64,000 nt of DNA from Lysobacteraceae bacterium (GCA_031263725.1 JAISFF010000032.1:1-64000), one strand, 5' to 3'. Counted from the stretch's first letter, positions 45,486-55,619 are shown. A program made the numbers and translations. Notes: generated by a model from the sequence alone, not told the origin.

Positions 45486-46025
45486 ATGAAAAACGCATTC
45501 TGGGTGGCGGTATTGATCGCGGCGAGCCTGCCGGTGCAGCGCCTTGCCCAGGCTTCCACGCCAGACTTGCTGAGCGGCGCCTATCGCCCTGTGGGCCTGC
45601 AACTGGGACGGGACCGCAATGCGGATGGAAGCTGGAACCACTCCCCGGAATATCAGGTGGTGGATGAAGCGCGCCGTCTGTATCTGCATGTCGGTGCCGA
45701 TGGTCCCGATCGCTGGATCGCCTGGATCGAGGAGGACGGTCGGTCGGGCGATAACAGATTGACGTTGCGGGAAGTGAGTGCGGCAACCACGGCGGAAATC
45801 GTGCGGGAATGGAACACGATGAAATCCGGCGCGAGCGCATCTTCGGCGCAGTGCGCCGCCACAGCCACCGTGATGGTCTGTTGTATCGCCACTGCGCCGG
45901 ACGATGCCTCGCAGTCCGATGAGCGGCCGCCGCCGGATCCGTCATCGGTCCACTACGTGATGATCGTCCTCGACGAGGGCTATTACGATCTGAAGCGTCT
46001 GGACGATGTTTCCGTCCCGGATTGA
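45486..46025 (+). CDS. Secreted protein of unknown function, paralogue B
   Basis: 179 residues from ATG 45486 with signal peptide [23 protein letters not shown]. The first 20 mature residues match paralogue A in pattern (L-SG-YR-VGL). It has Cys in [17 protein letters not shown] and a C-terminal [18 protein letters not shown] comparable to QIGLVPSNGYFVVNPNSG of paralogue A. Family unknown. Its last 43 bases overlap the 3' end of greB on the other strand. Confidence 0.65.
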   Translation: MKNAFWVAVLIAASLPVQRLAQASTPDLLSGAYRPVGLQLGRDRNADGSWNHSPEYQVVDEARRLYLHVGADGPDRWIAWIEEDGRSGDNRLTLREVSAATTAEIVREWNTMKSGASASSAQCAATATVMVCCIATAPDDASQSDERPPPDPSSVHYVMIVLDEGYYDLKRLDDVSVPD

Positions 46026-46552
46026 AGCGGCTCCCCGTCGTGGCATGACGGGGTTGCGTACCCGACCGCGATGATGGCGAAACGATGCGGCCCGCTCGGC
46101 AATTGCGCTTCGAACTCGTCATCGAGCCGTTTCTTCAGCATGCTCCGGGCCAGCGGCGAATCGATGCTGATCCAGCCGAGCGCGGCGTCGGTCTCGTCCG
46201 GCCCCACGATGCGGTAGCGCGTGGTTTCGCCATTCTCGATGTTCTCCAGTTCCACGAATGCGCCGAAGAACACGGCACTCGCGTCGGCGGGCCGGGTATC
46301 CACCACGCGCAGCGCCTCCAGCCGCCTGCTCAGGTAACGCACGCGGCGATCGATCTCGCCGAGCTGTTTCTTGCGATAGGTGTACTCGGCGTTCTCCGAA
46401 CGATCGCCTTCGGCGGCCGCTGCCGCCAGCGCCTTGACCACGTCCGGCCGCCGCAACCGCCACAGTTCGTCCAGCTCCCGCTTGAGGCGGACATGCCCTT
46501 CGGAAGTGATCAGCGCGGTACTTTTTTCGGCAGGGGGACGCCAGCGGGACAT
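45983..46552 (-). CDS. greB: Transcription elongation factor GreB
   Basis: 189 residues. The N-terminal coiled coil has the acidic tip [21 protein letters not shown], whose Asp/Glu stimulate RNA polymerase transcript cleavage. The C-terminal FKBP-like domain (about 90-165) has [26 protein letters not shown]. coli GreB is 158 residues; this one carries about 15 extra residues at the start and about 20 at the end ([19 protein letters not shown]), the latter encoded in the overlap with the convergent secreted-protein gene. GreB rather than GreA by the [20 protein letters not shown] pattern. Confidence 0.92.
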   Translation of the reverse strand: MSRWRPPAEKSTALITSEGHVRLKRELDELWRLRRPDVVKALAAAAAEGDRSENAEYTYRKKQLGEIDRRVRYLSRRLEALRVVDTRPADASAVFFGAFVELENIENGETTRYRIVGPDETDAALGWISIDSPLARSMLKKRLDDEFEAQLPSGPHRFAIIAVGYATPSCHDGEPLQSGTETSSRRFRS

Positions 46553-46634
46553 GATGGCAACAATGACGGAAAACGGAGGGAATGCCGACGGAATCGGAAG
46601 CTGCTTATTGTAGCCGCCGGTGCGTAGGCCGGAT

Positions 46635-47414
46635 TCAATGCCGGCCGGACCAATGATGCCAGATCAGGTTCACCGCCATCGCCAGCGTGACGATGAGAAA
46701 TACCGGATGGATGAACCTGGAGCCGGCATCGATGGCGATGCGCGATCCGATGAAGGAGCCGAGCATCAAAGCGGCGCCCATCGACAGTCCCAGCGCCCAG
46801 TCCACATTGCCGCCGCCGATGAACACGGTCAGCGCCGCCGCCGCGCTGACCAGACTCATCACCCTGGCGACACCGCTTGCATGCAGCAGGTCCAGCGGAT
46901 ACAGCAGCAGCGAGGAGACGGTCCAGAAGGTGCCTGTTCCGGCGCCGATGATGCCATCGTAGAACCCGAGCACGCCGCCTTGCGGCCACTGCCGCCAGCG
47001 GTGGGTGATCTGGCCGGCATCGGGCGGACTGCGCGGTGACCGGTCGATCAGCATATAGGCACCGCAGAGCAGGACGATGATCGGCAATATCCTGTTCAAC
47101 CATTCCGGCGCAATCCAATGCACGGTTGCCGCGCCGGCCAATGCGCCGGCCACGGTGGCGAGGATGCCGTTGCGCCACTGCGAAGGCCTGAACAGTCCGC
47201 GGCGGTAGAAGGCGGTACTGGAGACCAGCGAACTGAAGGACAGCCCCAGCTTGTTGGTGCCCAGCGCCAGGTGCGGCGGAATGCCGGCGGTCAGCAGGGC
47301 GGGAATGGTCAGCAGTCCGCCACCGCCCGCGATGGCGTCGATGAAACCGGCCAGGAATGCGACCGCCGCGAGAATCGCGATGGTCGGAATGCTCAACGTC
47401 GGTTCAAAAGGCAT
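46635..47414 (-). CDS. TSUP family (TauE/SafE) membrane transporter
   Basis: A 259-residue membrane protein with about eight transmembrane segments and the repeated TSUP motifs [19 protein letters not shown] (first half) and [21 protein letters not shown] (second half), plus [15 protein letters not shown]. Members export sulfite, sulfoacetate or related organosulfur anions; which one is not evident here. ATG 47414 fits the family N-terminus. It is about 80 bases downstream of the greB start on the same strand, with no sign of a shared function. Confidence 0.9.
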   Translation of the reverse strand: MPFEPTLSIPTIAILAAVAFLAGFIDAIAGGGGLLTIPALLTAGIPPHLALGTNKLGLSFSSLVSSTAFYRRGLFRPSQWRNGILATVAGALAGAATVHWIAPEWLNRILPIIVLLCGAYMLIDRSPRSPPDAGQITHRWRQWPQGGVLGFYDGIIGAGTGTFWTVSSLLLYPLDLLHASGVARVMSLVSAAAALTVFIGGGNVDWALGLSMGAALMLGSFIGSRIAIDAGSRFIHPVFLIVTLAMAVNLIWHHWSGRH

Positions 47415-47508
47415 GGCGGCTCGGTCAGACAGGAAGGTTGTGCAGGCAATGTTCGGGAAGCCGTCGATTTTGCGATTCCCTGTCTACGGTTGCCGGATCC
47501 GCGAACCG

Positions 47509-48111
47509 TCACCGTGTCGTCGACGCAATGTTCGCGCCCACCATGAACGCCGTGCGCAGATGTCTGTCCCAGTGGGCCTGTCTGGCCTGGAGATCATGTT
47601 TCGCGGTGGAATCCAGTATGACGAAATCCCTGGTTTTCACGCGATCGTGCATTCTGTCTTCGAGCATGACCGTTTTCATTGCGTCCGTTTGGCCATGCTC
47701 GTCCAGGTGTCCGCGGTCGCGCCCGGCAATGCAGATGACCAGGCCTTTTTCGAGTTGTTTCATGCCGCGTTGCGGTCCGTACGCGAAACCGTATGTCCAG
47801 ACCCGATCGAACCAACCGACCAGTTTTGCCGGAGCTTCGGTCCAGAACACGGGGTATATGAAGACGATGGCATCGCTGCGGTTGATTTTTTCCTGTTCCG
47901 CGAGCACGTCGCACGGAACGGGCAGGTCCAGGCGATAGTGGGACTCCCTGCGGTATTCCTCTTCCGTCATATCGGTCCGGAAATCCATCGCGTACAGATC
48001 GGAAACCACGTGGCGGTGTCCGGCGCTGTCCAGCCCTTCGAGAAAACCGAGCAAGGCACGATGGGTGAAGGAGTCTTTGCTCGGGTGGGCGTACACGATG
48101 AATATGTTCAT
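47509..48111 (-). CDS. NAD(P)H-dependent oxidoreductase, flavodoxin-like fold
   Basis: 200 residues of the Flavodoxin_2 (NQO1/KefF-like) family: MNIFIVYAHPSKDSFTHRAL for FMN phosphate binding, DAIVFIYPVFWTEAPAKLVGWFDRVWTYGFAY for the flavin/dimer region, and KGLVICIAGRDRG. It likely reduces quinones or related electrophiles using NAD(P)H. Not linked to a Kef channel here. It sits 36 bases downstream of no known partner, after the TPR membrane-protein gene on the same strand. Confidence 0.85.
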   Translation of the reverse strand: MNIFIVYAHPSKDSFTHRALLGFLEGLDSAGHRHVVSDLYAMDFRTDMTEEEYRRESHYRLDLPVPCDVLAEQEKINRSDAIVFIYPVFWTEAPAKLVGWFDRVWTYGFAYGPQRGMKQLEKGLVICIAGRDRGHLDEHGQTDAMKTVMLEDRMHDRVKTRDFVILDSTAKHDLQARQAHWDRHLRTAFMVGANIASTTR

Positions 48112-48147
48112 TTCCCTATCGCTCGGTAATTTCTGTCCGGGGGTGGC

Positions 48148-49428
48148 TCATACGCGGTATCCGAGCTTCTGGAATCGTTTCTCCAGGGATCGGCGCGTTT
48201 CCAGGTCGTCGCAGTAGCGCAGCATTTCCTGCAGCGTGGGGCCGATATCCGCGTATTGCGGCGCATCGCCGCGATGCGGCATATGTTCGGCCGCCAGCGT
48301 TGCCCATTCCGGGGCGAGGATGTGGCGCGGCCAGGCACGGATCGAATTCATCAGCAGCGCCAGCGCCAGCCGGGTCTGGCCCAGGCCGATGGCGCGGTTT
48401 GCGTATGGCATCGTCAGCTCGGGATCGGCCAGCGTGAAGCCGGGTTCCATGTCCAGGCATTCGCGCAGCAGGCTCAATCCGCGCCGTTCCTGGTTGTCCA
48501 TGGCGAGCAGGCCCAGATAGACCGGCGCGTGCTTCAGCAGCGCCTCGCGATCGCCGGTTGCGCGCAGACATTGCAGATAGTCCGCATGAAAATCGATGGA
48601 GGCCGAATGTGCGCTCAGGTATTGTCGCAACAGTTCAGCCGCCGCGGCCGGGTCGCCTTGCTCGTGCAATTGCCCGGCTCGCTGTCGCAGGCTCGCCTCA
48701 TGGTCGCCCGCGCGCACCAGCGTATCGGCCGGGGCGGTGGGAGACAGTTTGAATGCGGCATGATTCTGGTAGATCAGATATCCCATCAAATGGAAAATCA
48801 TAATCAGGGTCCCGATCAATACCACTTTGAATACGATGTCGACGGGCAGGTAGTAGTAGCCCCATGCGAAAGACGCCATACTGTTCAAGACGGTCAGCGC
48901 GCACAATGCGATCAGCATGAGCCACAGCATCAGATAGGCGCCGCCGAGACGGCGCACGATACCCAGCCAGGTGGCGGGCCTGAGTGCGAATCGCAGGTTG
49001 CCATCCATCGCCAGCGACATGGCCACCGCTGGCAGCAACAGGACGGCGGGCGCGACCAGCGCGAACGCGAGACGCGGATGGCCGAAGACCAGCAACAGTA
49101 CCCAGACGATGGAAAAAACCAGCTGCAATCCCAGAAAGTGCCATACCGCGCCATTGCCCACATTGAGTGCGCGTTCGGGAGGCTGCAGATGGCCGTGCGC
49201 GGTACGGTTCAGGCACTCGAAGACGTATTTCCACACCGCGAACCAGAACAGCGCGCTCATCAGCAAGCCGATGGCGGGCAGATGACTCAGCAGGCTGAAC
49301 AACGCCATGGCGATCGCGTTGGTCAGCGCCTTCTCGCGCAACGGATAGCGCAGGGTCTCCGTCCACCGCTTCTGGTACGGCGTTATCGCCGTTTGCCGCG
49401 CGCGGACGGCGGAAGGCGGCGTGCTCAT
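48148..49428 (-). CDS. Membrane protein with TPR-like C-terminal domain
   Basis: A 426-residue protein of unknown function. The N-terminal half (about 35-240) has five or six transmembrane segments (NAIAMALFSLLSHLPAIGLL, LQLVFSIVWVLLLVFG, AFALVAPAVLLLPAVAMSL, YLMLWLMLIALCALTVL, VVLIGTLIMIFHLMGYLIYQ). The soluble C-terminal half (about 255-426) has repeating alpha-helical hairpins (AGQLHEQGDPAAAAELLRQYL...YLGLLAMDNQERRGLSLLRECL) like TPRs. The ATG overlaps the stop of the HerA-like gene by 4 bases, so it is coexpressed with it. Confidence 0.75.
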   Translation of the reverse strand: MSTPPSAVRARQTAITPYQKRWTETLRYPLREKALTNAIAMALFSLLSHLPAIGLLMSALFWFAVWKYVFECLNRTAHGHLQPPERALNVGNGAVWHFLGLQLVFSIVWVLLLVFGHPRLAFALVAPAVLLLPAVAMSLAMDGNLRFALRPATWLGIVRRLGGAYLMLWLMLIALCALTVLNSMASFAWGYYYLPVDIVFKVVLIGTLIMIFHLMGYLIYQNHAAFKLSPTAPADTLVRAGDHEASLRQRAGQLHEQGDPAAAAELLRQYLSAHSASIDFHADYLQCLRATGDREALLKHAPVYLGLLAMDNQERRGLSLLRECLDMEPGFTLADPELTMPYANRAIGLGQTRLALALLMNSIRAWPRHILAPEWATLAAEHMPHRGDAPQYADIGPTLQEMLRYCDDLETRRSLEKRFQKLGYRV

Positions 49429-50915
49429 TGCTTGCCGCCGAAGATGCTCCCCAGGATGCCGCGGACGATCTGGTTGCCGAGTTTGGCGCCGGTGGTGCGC
49501 GCCGTCTGCTTGGCCATGGTTTCGATGACGCCCTGGCGGCGCTTGGTGCCGAACAGCGTGTCCTTGATCATCTGCCCGAAACCGCCTTCCTCCTCGTCCT
49601 TGGCCTTGGGCACGCCCGCTTTCTGCACTGCGGCCCGAGCGCGTTGCGCGAGCATTTCGGCGGCCGATTCACGGTTGATGGCCTGGTCGTACCGATGTCC
49701 GACCGGGCTGCCGGCGCGGACCTGGCTGCGCTCGTTTCCGCTGATCGCGCCCATCCGGCAGCGCGGCGGCGCGATCAGGGTCTGTTGCACCGGCGATGGG
49801 ATGCCCTTGTCCTGCAGCGTCGAAACCAGCGCTTCGCCGGTACCCAACTGCGACAGGGTTTTCGCCACATCCAGCTTGGGATTGGCGACGAAGGTCTCGG
49901 CCGCGGTCTTGACCGCTTTCTGGTCGCGTGGAGTGAAAGCGCGCAGGGCATGCTGCACGCGATTGCCCAACTGGCCGAGGATGTTATTCGGCACGTCGTC
50001 GGGGAACTGCGAGCAGAAATACACGCCTGCGCCCTTGGAGCGGATCAGCCGCACCACCTGCTCGATGCGCTGCACCAGCGAAGCCGAGGCATCGTCGAAC
50101 AGCAGATGCGCTTCGTCGAAAACGAATACCAGCTTGGGTTTTTCCAGATCGCCGACCTCGGGCAGCGTCTCGAACAATTGGGACAGCATCCACAGCAGGA
50201 AGGTCGAATACAGCCTCGGCTTGAGCACCAGCTGATCGGCGGCCAGGATCGAGATGATGCCGCGGCCGTTATGGTCGATGCGCATGATGTCGCTCAGGTC
50301 CAGCGCCGGTTCGCCGAAGAAGCCCTCGCCGCCATCCTGGGACAGGCGCAGAACCGCGCGTTGGATCGCGGCGACCGATTGCGCGCTGATCAGGCCGTAC
50401 CGGGTGGAGATGTCCTTGCGTTCCTCGGCGGCCAGGTTCAGCAGTGCGCGCAGATCATCCAGGTCCAGCAGCAGCAGGCCACGGTCGTCGGAGAGCTTGA
50501 AGATGATGTCGAGCACGCCGGTCTGCGCATCGTTGAGCTCCAGCACGCGCGCGAGCAGGGTCGGCCCCATTTCGCTGACGGTGGTACGCAGCGGATGTCC
50601 GAGCTTCGCGTACAGATCCCAGAAAATGACGGGAGACGCTTCCGGCGCGTAATCGGCCACGCCTGTCTCGCGGGCGCGGGCGTGGATCTCCTCGTCGCCG
50701 CTGCCGGGCATTGCCAGGCCGGCCACATCGCCCTTGACATCGGTCATGAAAACCGGGATGCCCAGCCGGGAAAAACCCTCGGCCAGCGTGGTCAGCGTGA
50801 CCGTCTTGCCGGTTCCCGTGGCGCCGGCCACGAGGCCGTGACGGTTGCCAAAGCGCGGCAAAAGCTGGACGGGCACATCATCGGTAATGCCTTTGCCAAG
50901 CAGAATGGGATCCAT
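49425..50915 (-). CDS. HerA-like ATPase (DUF853, YjgR-type)
   Basis: A 496-residue FtsK/HerA superfamily P-loop ATPase. Walker A is GATGTGKT (31-38), Walker B KLVFVFDEAHLLF (about 260-275), and a sensor/arginine-finger-type region is QFPDDVPNNILGQLGNRVQHALRAFTPRDQ. A long helical tail ends GILGSIFGGKQ. The family resembles hexameric DNA translocases, but the YjgR group has no settled role. It is translationally coupled to the downstream TPR membrane protein by a 4-base overlap. Confidence 0.9.
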   Translation of the reverse strand: MDPILLGKGITDDVPVQLLPRFGNRHGLVAGATGTGKTVTLTTLAEGFSRLGIPVFMTDVKGDVAGLAMPGSGDEEIHARARETGVADYAPEASPVIFWDLYAKLGHPLRTTVSEMGPTLLARVLELNDAQTGVLDIIFKLSDDRGLLLLDLDDLRALLNLAAEERKDISTRYGLISAQSVAAIQRAVLRLSQDGGEGFFGEPALDLSDIMRIDHNGRGIISILAADQLVLKPRLYSTFLLWMLSQLFETLPEVGDLEKPKLVFVFDEAHLLFDDASASLVQRIEQVVRLIRSKGAGVYFCSQFPDDVPNNILGQLGNRVQHALRAFTPRDQKAVKTAAETFVANPKLDVAKTLSQLGTGEALVSTLQDKGIPSPVQQTLIAPPRCRMGAISGNERSQVRAGSPVGHRYDQAINRESAAEMLAQRARAAVQKAGVPKAKDEEEGGFGQMIKDTLFGTKRRQGVIETMAKQTARTTGAKLGNQIVRGILGSIFGGKQ

Positions 50916-51038
50916 ACGCGCCTCCGGAAACGGCGCTGGGATTCTACCTCGCAGTCCCCCCGGACCACCAACCGAGCTTGCCCGGGATAGACGGCACGGC
51001 TACGCTTGCCGGATTCAATTCCAGCCAGTTACAACCGA

Positions 51039-52610
51039 ATGCCCAGTTTGCAGTACGTTTCCCGCGTCCTTTCGTTTTCCCTTGCCATCGGATTGTCGCT
51101 GTCGTTGTTTCCAGCCCAGGCGCAACGTGTCTCCGCCCGCGACCGGACCGCGATCGAAGCCCTGAACGGGCGCATGGCCGCCGCCGAGCAGCGCTATCGC
51201 AATGCCCTGGTACGGGTGGGCAACAACGATCCCAGGGGCGTGCAGGAGAGCAACGCGGCACTGGAAGACATGGAAGATGTCATGGCCGATTGCGCCAGGC
51301 AGCGGCATTGCCCGGTCTCGGACCTGCTGGCCACGTACAAGCGCCTGCTGAAGACCGAAATCGACAATCGCGGACGCGATTCCGGCGGGTTCGAAGAGGA
51401 GGACGAACTGCTTGCCGTGGATTCCGACCACGATCTGGCCGCCGACGGCAATCTCCCGGAAGCGTTGCGCGCGGCGGCGATCTACAACGACCAGCGGCAC
51501 GCCTTCGACCGCATGGTCGAATACAACCCGGCGATCCAGGCCGGTATCCGCCGCTGGTTGACCGATATGCGGCCGTCGCTGATGAACAGCTACGAGAACT
51601 ACCAGAACCTGCGTTCGATCATGTGGCCGCGCTGGGAACAGGCGGGCCTGCCCGAAGCGTTGCTGTTCGGGATCATGGCCAAGGAGTCCAACGGCCGCGT
51701 GCATGCCGCCTCGCGCAGCGGCGCGGCCGGATTGATGCAGTTCATGCCGGCGACCGGTCGCCGTTTCGGCATGGGACCCGATGGAACCGGATTCGACACC
51801 CGCTACGATCCGGATGCGTCGGCTGTGGCCAGCGCCGCCTACATCAATGAGCGCATGGGCGAGCTGAACCGCAACATCGAATATGCGCTGGCCGGCTACA
51901 ACGGCGGCGAGGGCCGCGCCCTGCGCATGTTCAACCAGTCCGGCGGCGCCAGCTTCTGGACGCAGTCGGTCTACGAGCAGTTCCCGGCCGAGACCAAGGA
52001 CTATGTGCCGATGGTGATCGCGGCGGCGTGGCTGTTCCTGCACCCGCGCCAGTACGGCATCGAGTTCCCGCGCGTCAACGTGCAACCGGCCACGCTGCGC
52101 CTGGCCAGACAGACCTCCATCTACGAGCTGACCATCTGCCTCGGCAATGCCGGCACGCGCGATGGCTACATGCGCACGCTGCGCAACCTCAATCCCCGCT
52201 ACGAGGCGGATGCCTGGATTCCCGCCGGCACCCAGCTCAATGCCAACAACCGCATCGTCAGTCTCTACAACCGTCATTGCGTCAACGGTCAGCGGGCGGA
52301 ACTGGCGCGCACGCTGATGGCTGCCGATATCAGTGCGGCACTGATACGGCCGACACCGCTCAGCGGCAGTGTCGCGGTCGGCGATGCGACTTCGGTGCAG
52401 CAGGAGGTCCCGGCTCCGCCCGCGCCGGCCAGGTCCGAACCGGCGTCGCGCGCGCGTGCTTACCGGGTCGTGCGGGGCGATACGCTGGGCGGCATTGCGC
52501 AGCGGTTCCAGTGCAATCTGAACCAGTTGGCTCGCGCCAATGGTCTGCGCGGCCCGCGCTATCACGTCAATGTAGGCCAGACCATCCGTTTGCAGGGATG
52601 CAGAAGATAG
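51039..52610 (+). CDS. Membrane-bound/periplasmic lytic transglycosylase with LysM (MltD-like)
   Basis: 523 residues from ATG 51039 (MPSLQYVSRVLSFSLAIGLS); the TTG at 51006 would add 11 polar residues. A Sec signal ends about residue 29 (AQA). A helical region with VMADCARQRHCPVSD precedes the SLT domain (about 190-350) with catalytic Glu216 (IMAKESNGR), GAAGLMQFMPATGRRFG and ALAGYNGGEGR. A LysM peptidoglycan-binding module (about 470-520, YRVVRGDTLGGIAQRFQCN...) ends the protein. It cleaves glycan strands during wall turnover. There is no lipobox, unlike E. coli MltD. Confidence 0.88.
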   Translation: MPSLQYVSRVLSFSLAIGLSLSLFPAQAQRVSARDRTAIEALNGRMAAAEQRYRNALVRVGNNDPRGVQESNAALEDMEDVMADCARQRHCPVSDLLATYKRLLKTEIDNRGRDSGGFEEEDELLAVDSDHDLAADGNLPEALRAAAIYNDQRHAFDRMVEYNPAIQAGIRRWLTDMRPSLMNSYENYQNLRSIMWPRWEQAGLPEALLFGIMAKESNGRVHAASRSGAAGLMQFMPATGRRFGMGPDGTGFDTRYDPDASAVASAAYINERMGELNRNIEYALAGYNGGEGRALRMFNQSGGASFWTQSVYEQFPAETKDYVPMVIAAAWLFLHPRQYGIEFPRVNVQPATLRLARQTSIYELTICLGNAGTRDGYMRTLRNLNPRYEADAWIPAGTQLNANNRIVSLYNRHCVNGQRAELARTLMAADISAALIRPTPLSGSVAVGDATSVQQEVPAPPAPARSEPASRARAYRVVRGDTLGGIAQRFQCNLNQLARANGLRGPRYHVNVGQTIRLQGCRR

Positions 52611-52859
52611 ACAGCGGTCACGTCCCGGCATGACCGGTTGGTTCTTTGCGCTGTTACGCGGCCGCCCCGGTTCGGGGCCGGGTTCGTGATGCGCCGCTTT
52701 GATCCGGCGTTACCCTTTTTCTGGCATATTCGGGCCAATGGTATTGGCGGCCCGATGGATTCGGCTCGGGCCGGCCAGCGGCGCCTGTCGCCCAAGTTGC
52801 GGTGATGCCAGGGTCATTCGGCCGGCGGAAAACGGCTTCAATGGGATGAGCGTTCCTGC

Positions 52860-54701
52860 GTGAAGGGCTACTCGAAAACCGTAATGATCGTTGTCGCCGG
52901 CATAGTCCTGGCGGCATCGTTCTGGTACAGCAACGGCTGGCTGCAGTTGTCCGCGGGCCTGTGCATCTTCCTGTTCGGCATGCAGTGCCTGGAGGAAGGG
53001 TTGCGCCTGCTGGCCGGCGGCAAGCTGGAGCAGATGCTGGGCCGCAGCACCTCGACGCCGCGCAAGAGCCTGCTGTTCGGCATCGGCGCCACCATGCTGA
53101 TGCAGTCGAGCACGCTGGTATCGCTGCTGGCGATCGCTTTCATCAGCGCGGGCCTGATCAAGCTCACTGCCGGTATCGCGATCCTGCTCGGCATCAACCT
53201 CGGTGCGACCAGTGGCATCTGGCTGCTGGCGATGGCCGGGCAGGGCTTCAACCTGAATTCGGTCGCATTGCCGCTGGTGGTGTTCGGCGTACTGGCCGGC
53301 TTCCTCGGCGATCGCGGCAAGGCTGTCGGCCGCATGGTGCTGGGCGTCGCCTTCATCCTGCTCGGCATCGATCAGATCAAGTACGGTTTTTCCGATTTCA
53401 CCTATGGCGTCGATTTCACGCAATACCAGATCGCCGGTTGGAAAGGGATACTCTTTTTCATCGGCATCGGCATGGCCGTCACCGTGGTGCTGCAATCCAG
53501 CCATGCCACGCTGATGCTGGTGCTGACCGCATTGGCGGCGGGGCAACTGGAGCTGATGCAGGGGTTCGCATTGGCGATCGGCTCCAACGTCGGCAGCAGC
53601 GTCACCACGGCGCTGGTCGGTGCGCTGGGCGGCAACCGCAACGGACAGCGGCTGGCGCTGGCGCATGTGATCTTCAATGTGATTACGGCGGCGCTGGCAA
53701 CGGCACTGTTGACGCCATTGGCATGGGTGGTGCAGGGCCTGACCGGTCTGGTGAGGCTGGGCGGCAACGAACTGATCCAGCTGGCGCTGTTCCATTCGCT
53801 GATCAACGGCATGGGCGTGATGCTGTTCTGGCCTTTGCAGGGCGGGCTGGCGCGTTTGCTGAAATGGGTATTGCCCGATCGCAGGGAACCGGAAGTGCTG
53901 ATCGCCGAGGCCGCGGCGGACGAATCGCCGGAACGCATCGGTGCGCGCTACCTGACCGGCAACGCGGCGCAGTCGGCCGACAGCGCCGCGGTGGCAATGG
54001 TGGAGGAGCTGAAGCATCTTGGACGTCTGTCCATCGAGATCGTCTGCCATGCGCTGTATCTGCCGATGCGCCAGGTCACGCAGCCGCAGATCGACGATGA
54101 ACTGGTCCGCGCCGCGCCGGAGCGCGAGTACCGTGCTGTCGAGGATCTGTACCAGCGCTATATCAAGGGCGTGTACGCCGACATCCTCAGTTTCATGGGA
54201 CGGCTGGACGTGCCTCTCGACGAACAGCACCAGCAGTTCGGGATCAACTGCCAGATGGCGGCGCTGCAACTGGTGGACGCGGTGAAGGATGCGGAAAATC
54301 TGCAGAAGAATCTCGGGGATTACCTGCGCAGGGAGGAATCGGCCGCCCGCCGGTTCTATGTCGAGCTGCGCATCCACATGCTGCGGATGTTGCGCGAAAT
54401 ATACGAGCTGGGACGCCTCGATGTGCCTGATGATGCCTGGATCGCCAGATCGCAGATCATGGACGAGGATATGCGCGGATTCGAACAGGCATTCCGCGAA
54501 AGACTGTTCGTGGCGGTACGCACGCAGCAACTGGACGGCATCCAGATGAGCTCGTTGATGAACGACATCAGTTTCGCCAGTCGCATCATCCAGAGCCTCA
54601 GGAACGTGCTGATGCTGAGCCAGGGCGAAGGCAACGGGATGTTCCATGATCTGCGGCGCATGACCCGCAGTGATGACGAATATCTGATCGACACGGAGTG
54701 A
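52860..54701 (+). CDS. Na+/phosphate cotransporter (NptA/YjbB family)
   Basis: 613 residues from a GTG start at 52860 (an in-frame ATG at 52884 is the alternative). Two Na_Pi_cotrans repeats lie in the N-terminal half (about 25-165 and 180-335), each with QSST/QSSH motifs (TMLMQSSTLVSLLAIAFISA; VVLQSSHATLMLVLTALAAG) and SNVGSSVTTALVGALGG. A cytoplasmic PhoU-like helical domain fills about 370-600. Such proteins move phosphate with sodium. It runs convergent to the ankyrin array. Confidence 0.92.
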   Translation: MKGYSKTVMIVVAGIVLAASFWYSNGWLQLSAGLCIFLFGMQCLEEGLRLLAGGKLEQMLGRSTSTPRKSLLFGIGATMLMQSSTLVSLLAIAFISAGLIKLTAGIAILLGINLGATSGIWLLAMAGQGFNLNSVALPLVVFGVLAGFLGDRGKAVGRMVLGVAFILLGIDQIKYGFSDFTYGVDFTQYQIAGWKGILFFIGIGMAVTVVLQSSHATLMLVLTALAAGQLELMQGFALAIGSNVGSSVTTALVGALGGNRNGQRLALAHVIFNVITAALATALLTPLAWVVQGLTGLVRLGGNELIQLALFHSLINGMGVMLFWPLQGGLARLLKWVLPDRREPEVLIAEAAADESPERIGARYLTGNAAQSADSAAVAMVEELKHLGRLSIEIVCHALYLPMRQVTQPQIDDELVRAAPEREYRAVEDLYQRYIKGVYADILSFMGRLDVPLDEQHQQFGINCQMAALQLVDAVKDAENLQKNLGDYLRREESAARRFYVELRIHMLRMLREIYELGRLDVPDDAWIARSQIMDEDMRGFEQAFRERLFVAVRTQQLDGIQMSSLMNDISFASRIIQSLRNVLMLSQGEGNGMFHDLRRMTRSDDEYLIDTE

Positions 54702-54736
54702 ATGCTGGCGGTTGCCGGTCTTGTACCGGATCGAGC

Positions 54737-55574
54737 CTAGCGGCCGTCCGTTACGGGCGTAGCGGCCGTGGCGGGAAGTTCGGCCAGTAGCGGAATCTGG
54801 TCTTCGTTGCCAGGGAATCTGTTCGGGCAGCGTGGGCCGCCAGTAGATATGTTCCACGGCAACCATGCGCCCTTTATCGGGTGGATCCTCCGGCATCCGG
54901 TTGCGGACGGTCGGATCGGCGCCACGCTGCAGCAGCCACCAGACCCGGTCGAAGGCGCCACGTTCGCTATACCAAATAACGGGAGTATCGGTTAAACCGT
55001 AAACTGAGGCATTGATATCGGCGCCGCGCTCGATCAGCAACTGGATGTTCTGCCACTGGTTCTGGCTGATAAGCGCCTGAAACAGCAGGGTTTCATCATT
55101 GGAGTTGAGCGTGTTGGGATCGCCACCATGGTCCAGCAGAAGTTCCAGATAGCGGGGATCTTCCATCGCCGCGGCAAAAACCATGGCGTTATTGTGATGG
55201 ACGGGCTCGGGTTTACCGGTAAAGGGATTGATTTCCTGATCGGTCCGGCGGGCGTTGGGATCGGCACCGTTTTCGAGCATGGCGCGCAGGCTGTCCAGGC
55301 GCTCGGCGCGCAGGGGCCAGGCGAGCAGCGGTACGCCCCCAGTGGAGAAAATCGTGTCCGGATCGACGCCCTCCTCTTGCATCAGCCGGTTGATGCGGCG
55401 GATATCGCCGTTCTCGGCGGCGACCGCCAGTGCCAGCGCCTTGCCTTCGAAATAGCGTTGCGCGCCGAGGCGGGAAGCCTGCGGGCCGGCTTGCAGGCAG
55501 CCGGCCAGCAGCAGGACGGCCAGCAAACCCGCGATCGGCCAGGATTGTTGCCGTAAAACCCGAGTCAGTGCCAT
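54737..55574 (-). pseudogene. Ankyrin lipoprotein copy A, frameshifted by a 101-bp deletion
   Basis: Copy A starts MALTRVLRQQSWPIAGLLAVLLLAGC and is intact to PTLPEQIPWQR. There it lacks 101 bases present in copy B (between TCTTCGTT and GCCA-like junctions at about 54808), so the frame shifts into RPDSATGRTSRHGRYARNG. The normal C-terminus (NEDQIPLLAELPATAATPV) is visible only in another frame and ends at 54737. In the shifted frame the next stop is at 52710, running antisense through the whole Na/Pi gene. The first about 250 residues, including all ankyrin repeats, are preserved, so a partial function is possible. Confidence 0.85.
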
Positions 55575-55619
55575 CCCCGTCTCCCGCAGCATGCAAAAAG
55601 TTCCATTACCGGATCAAGC

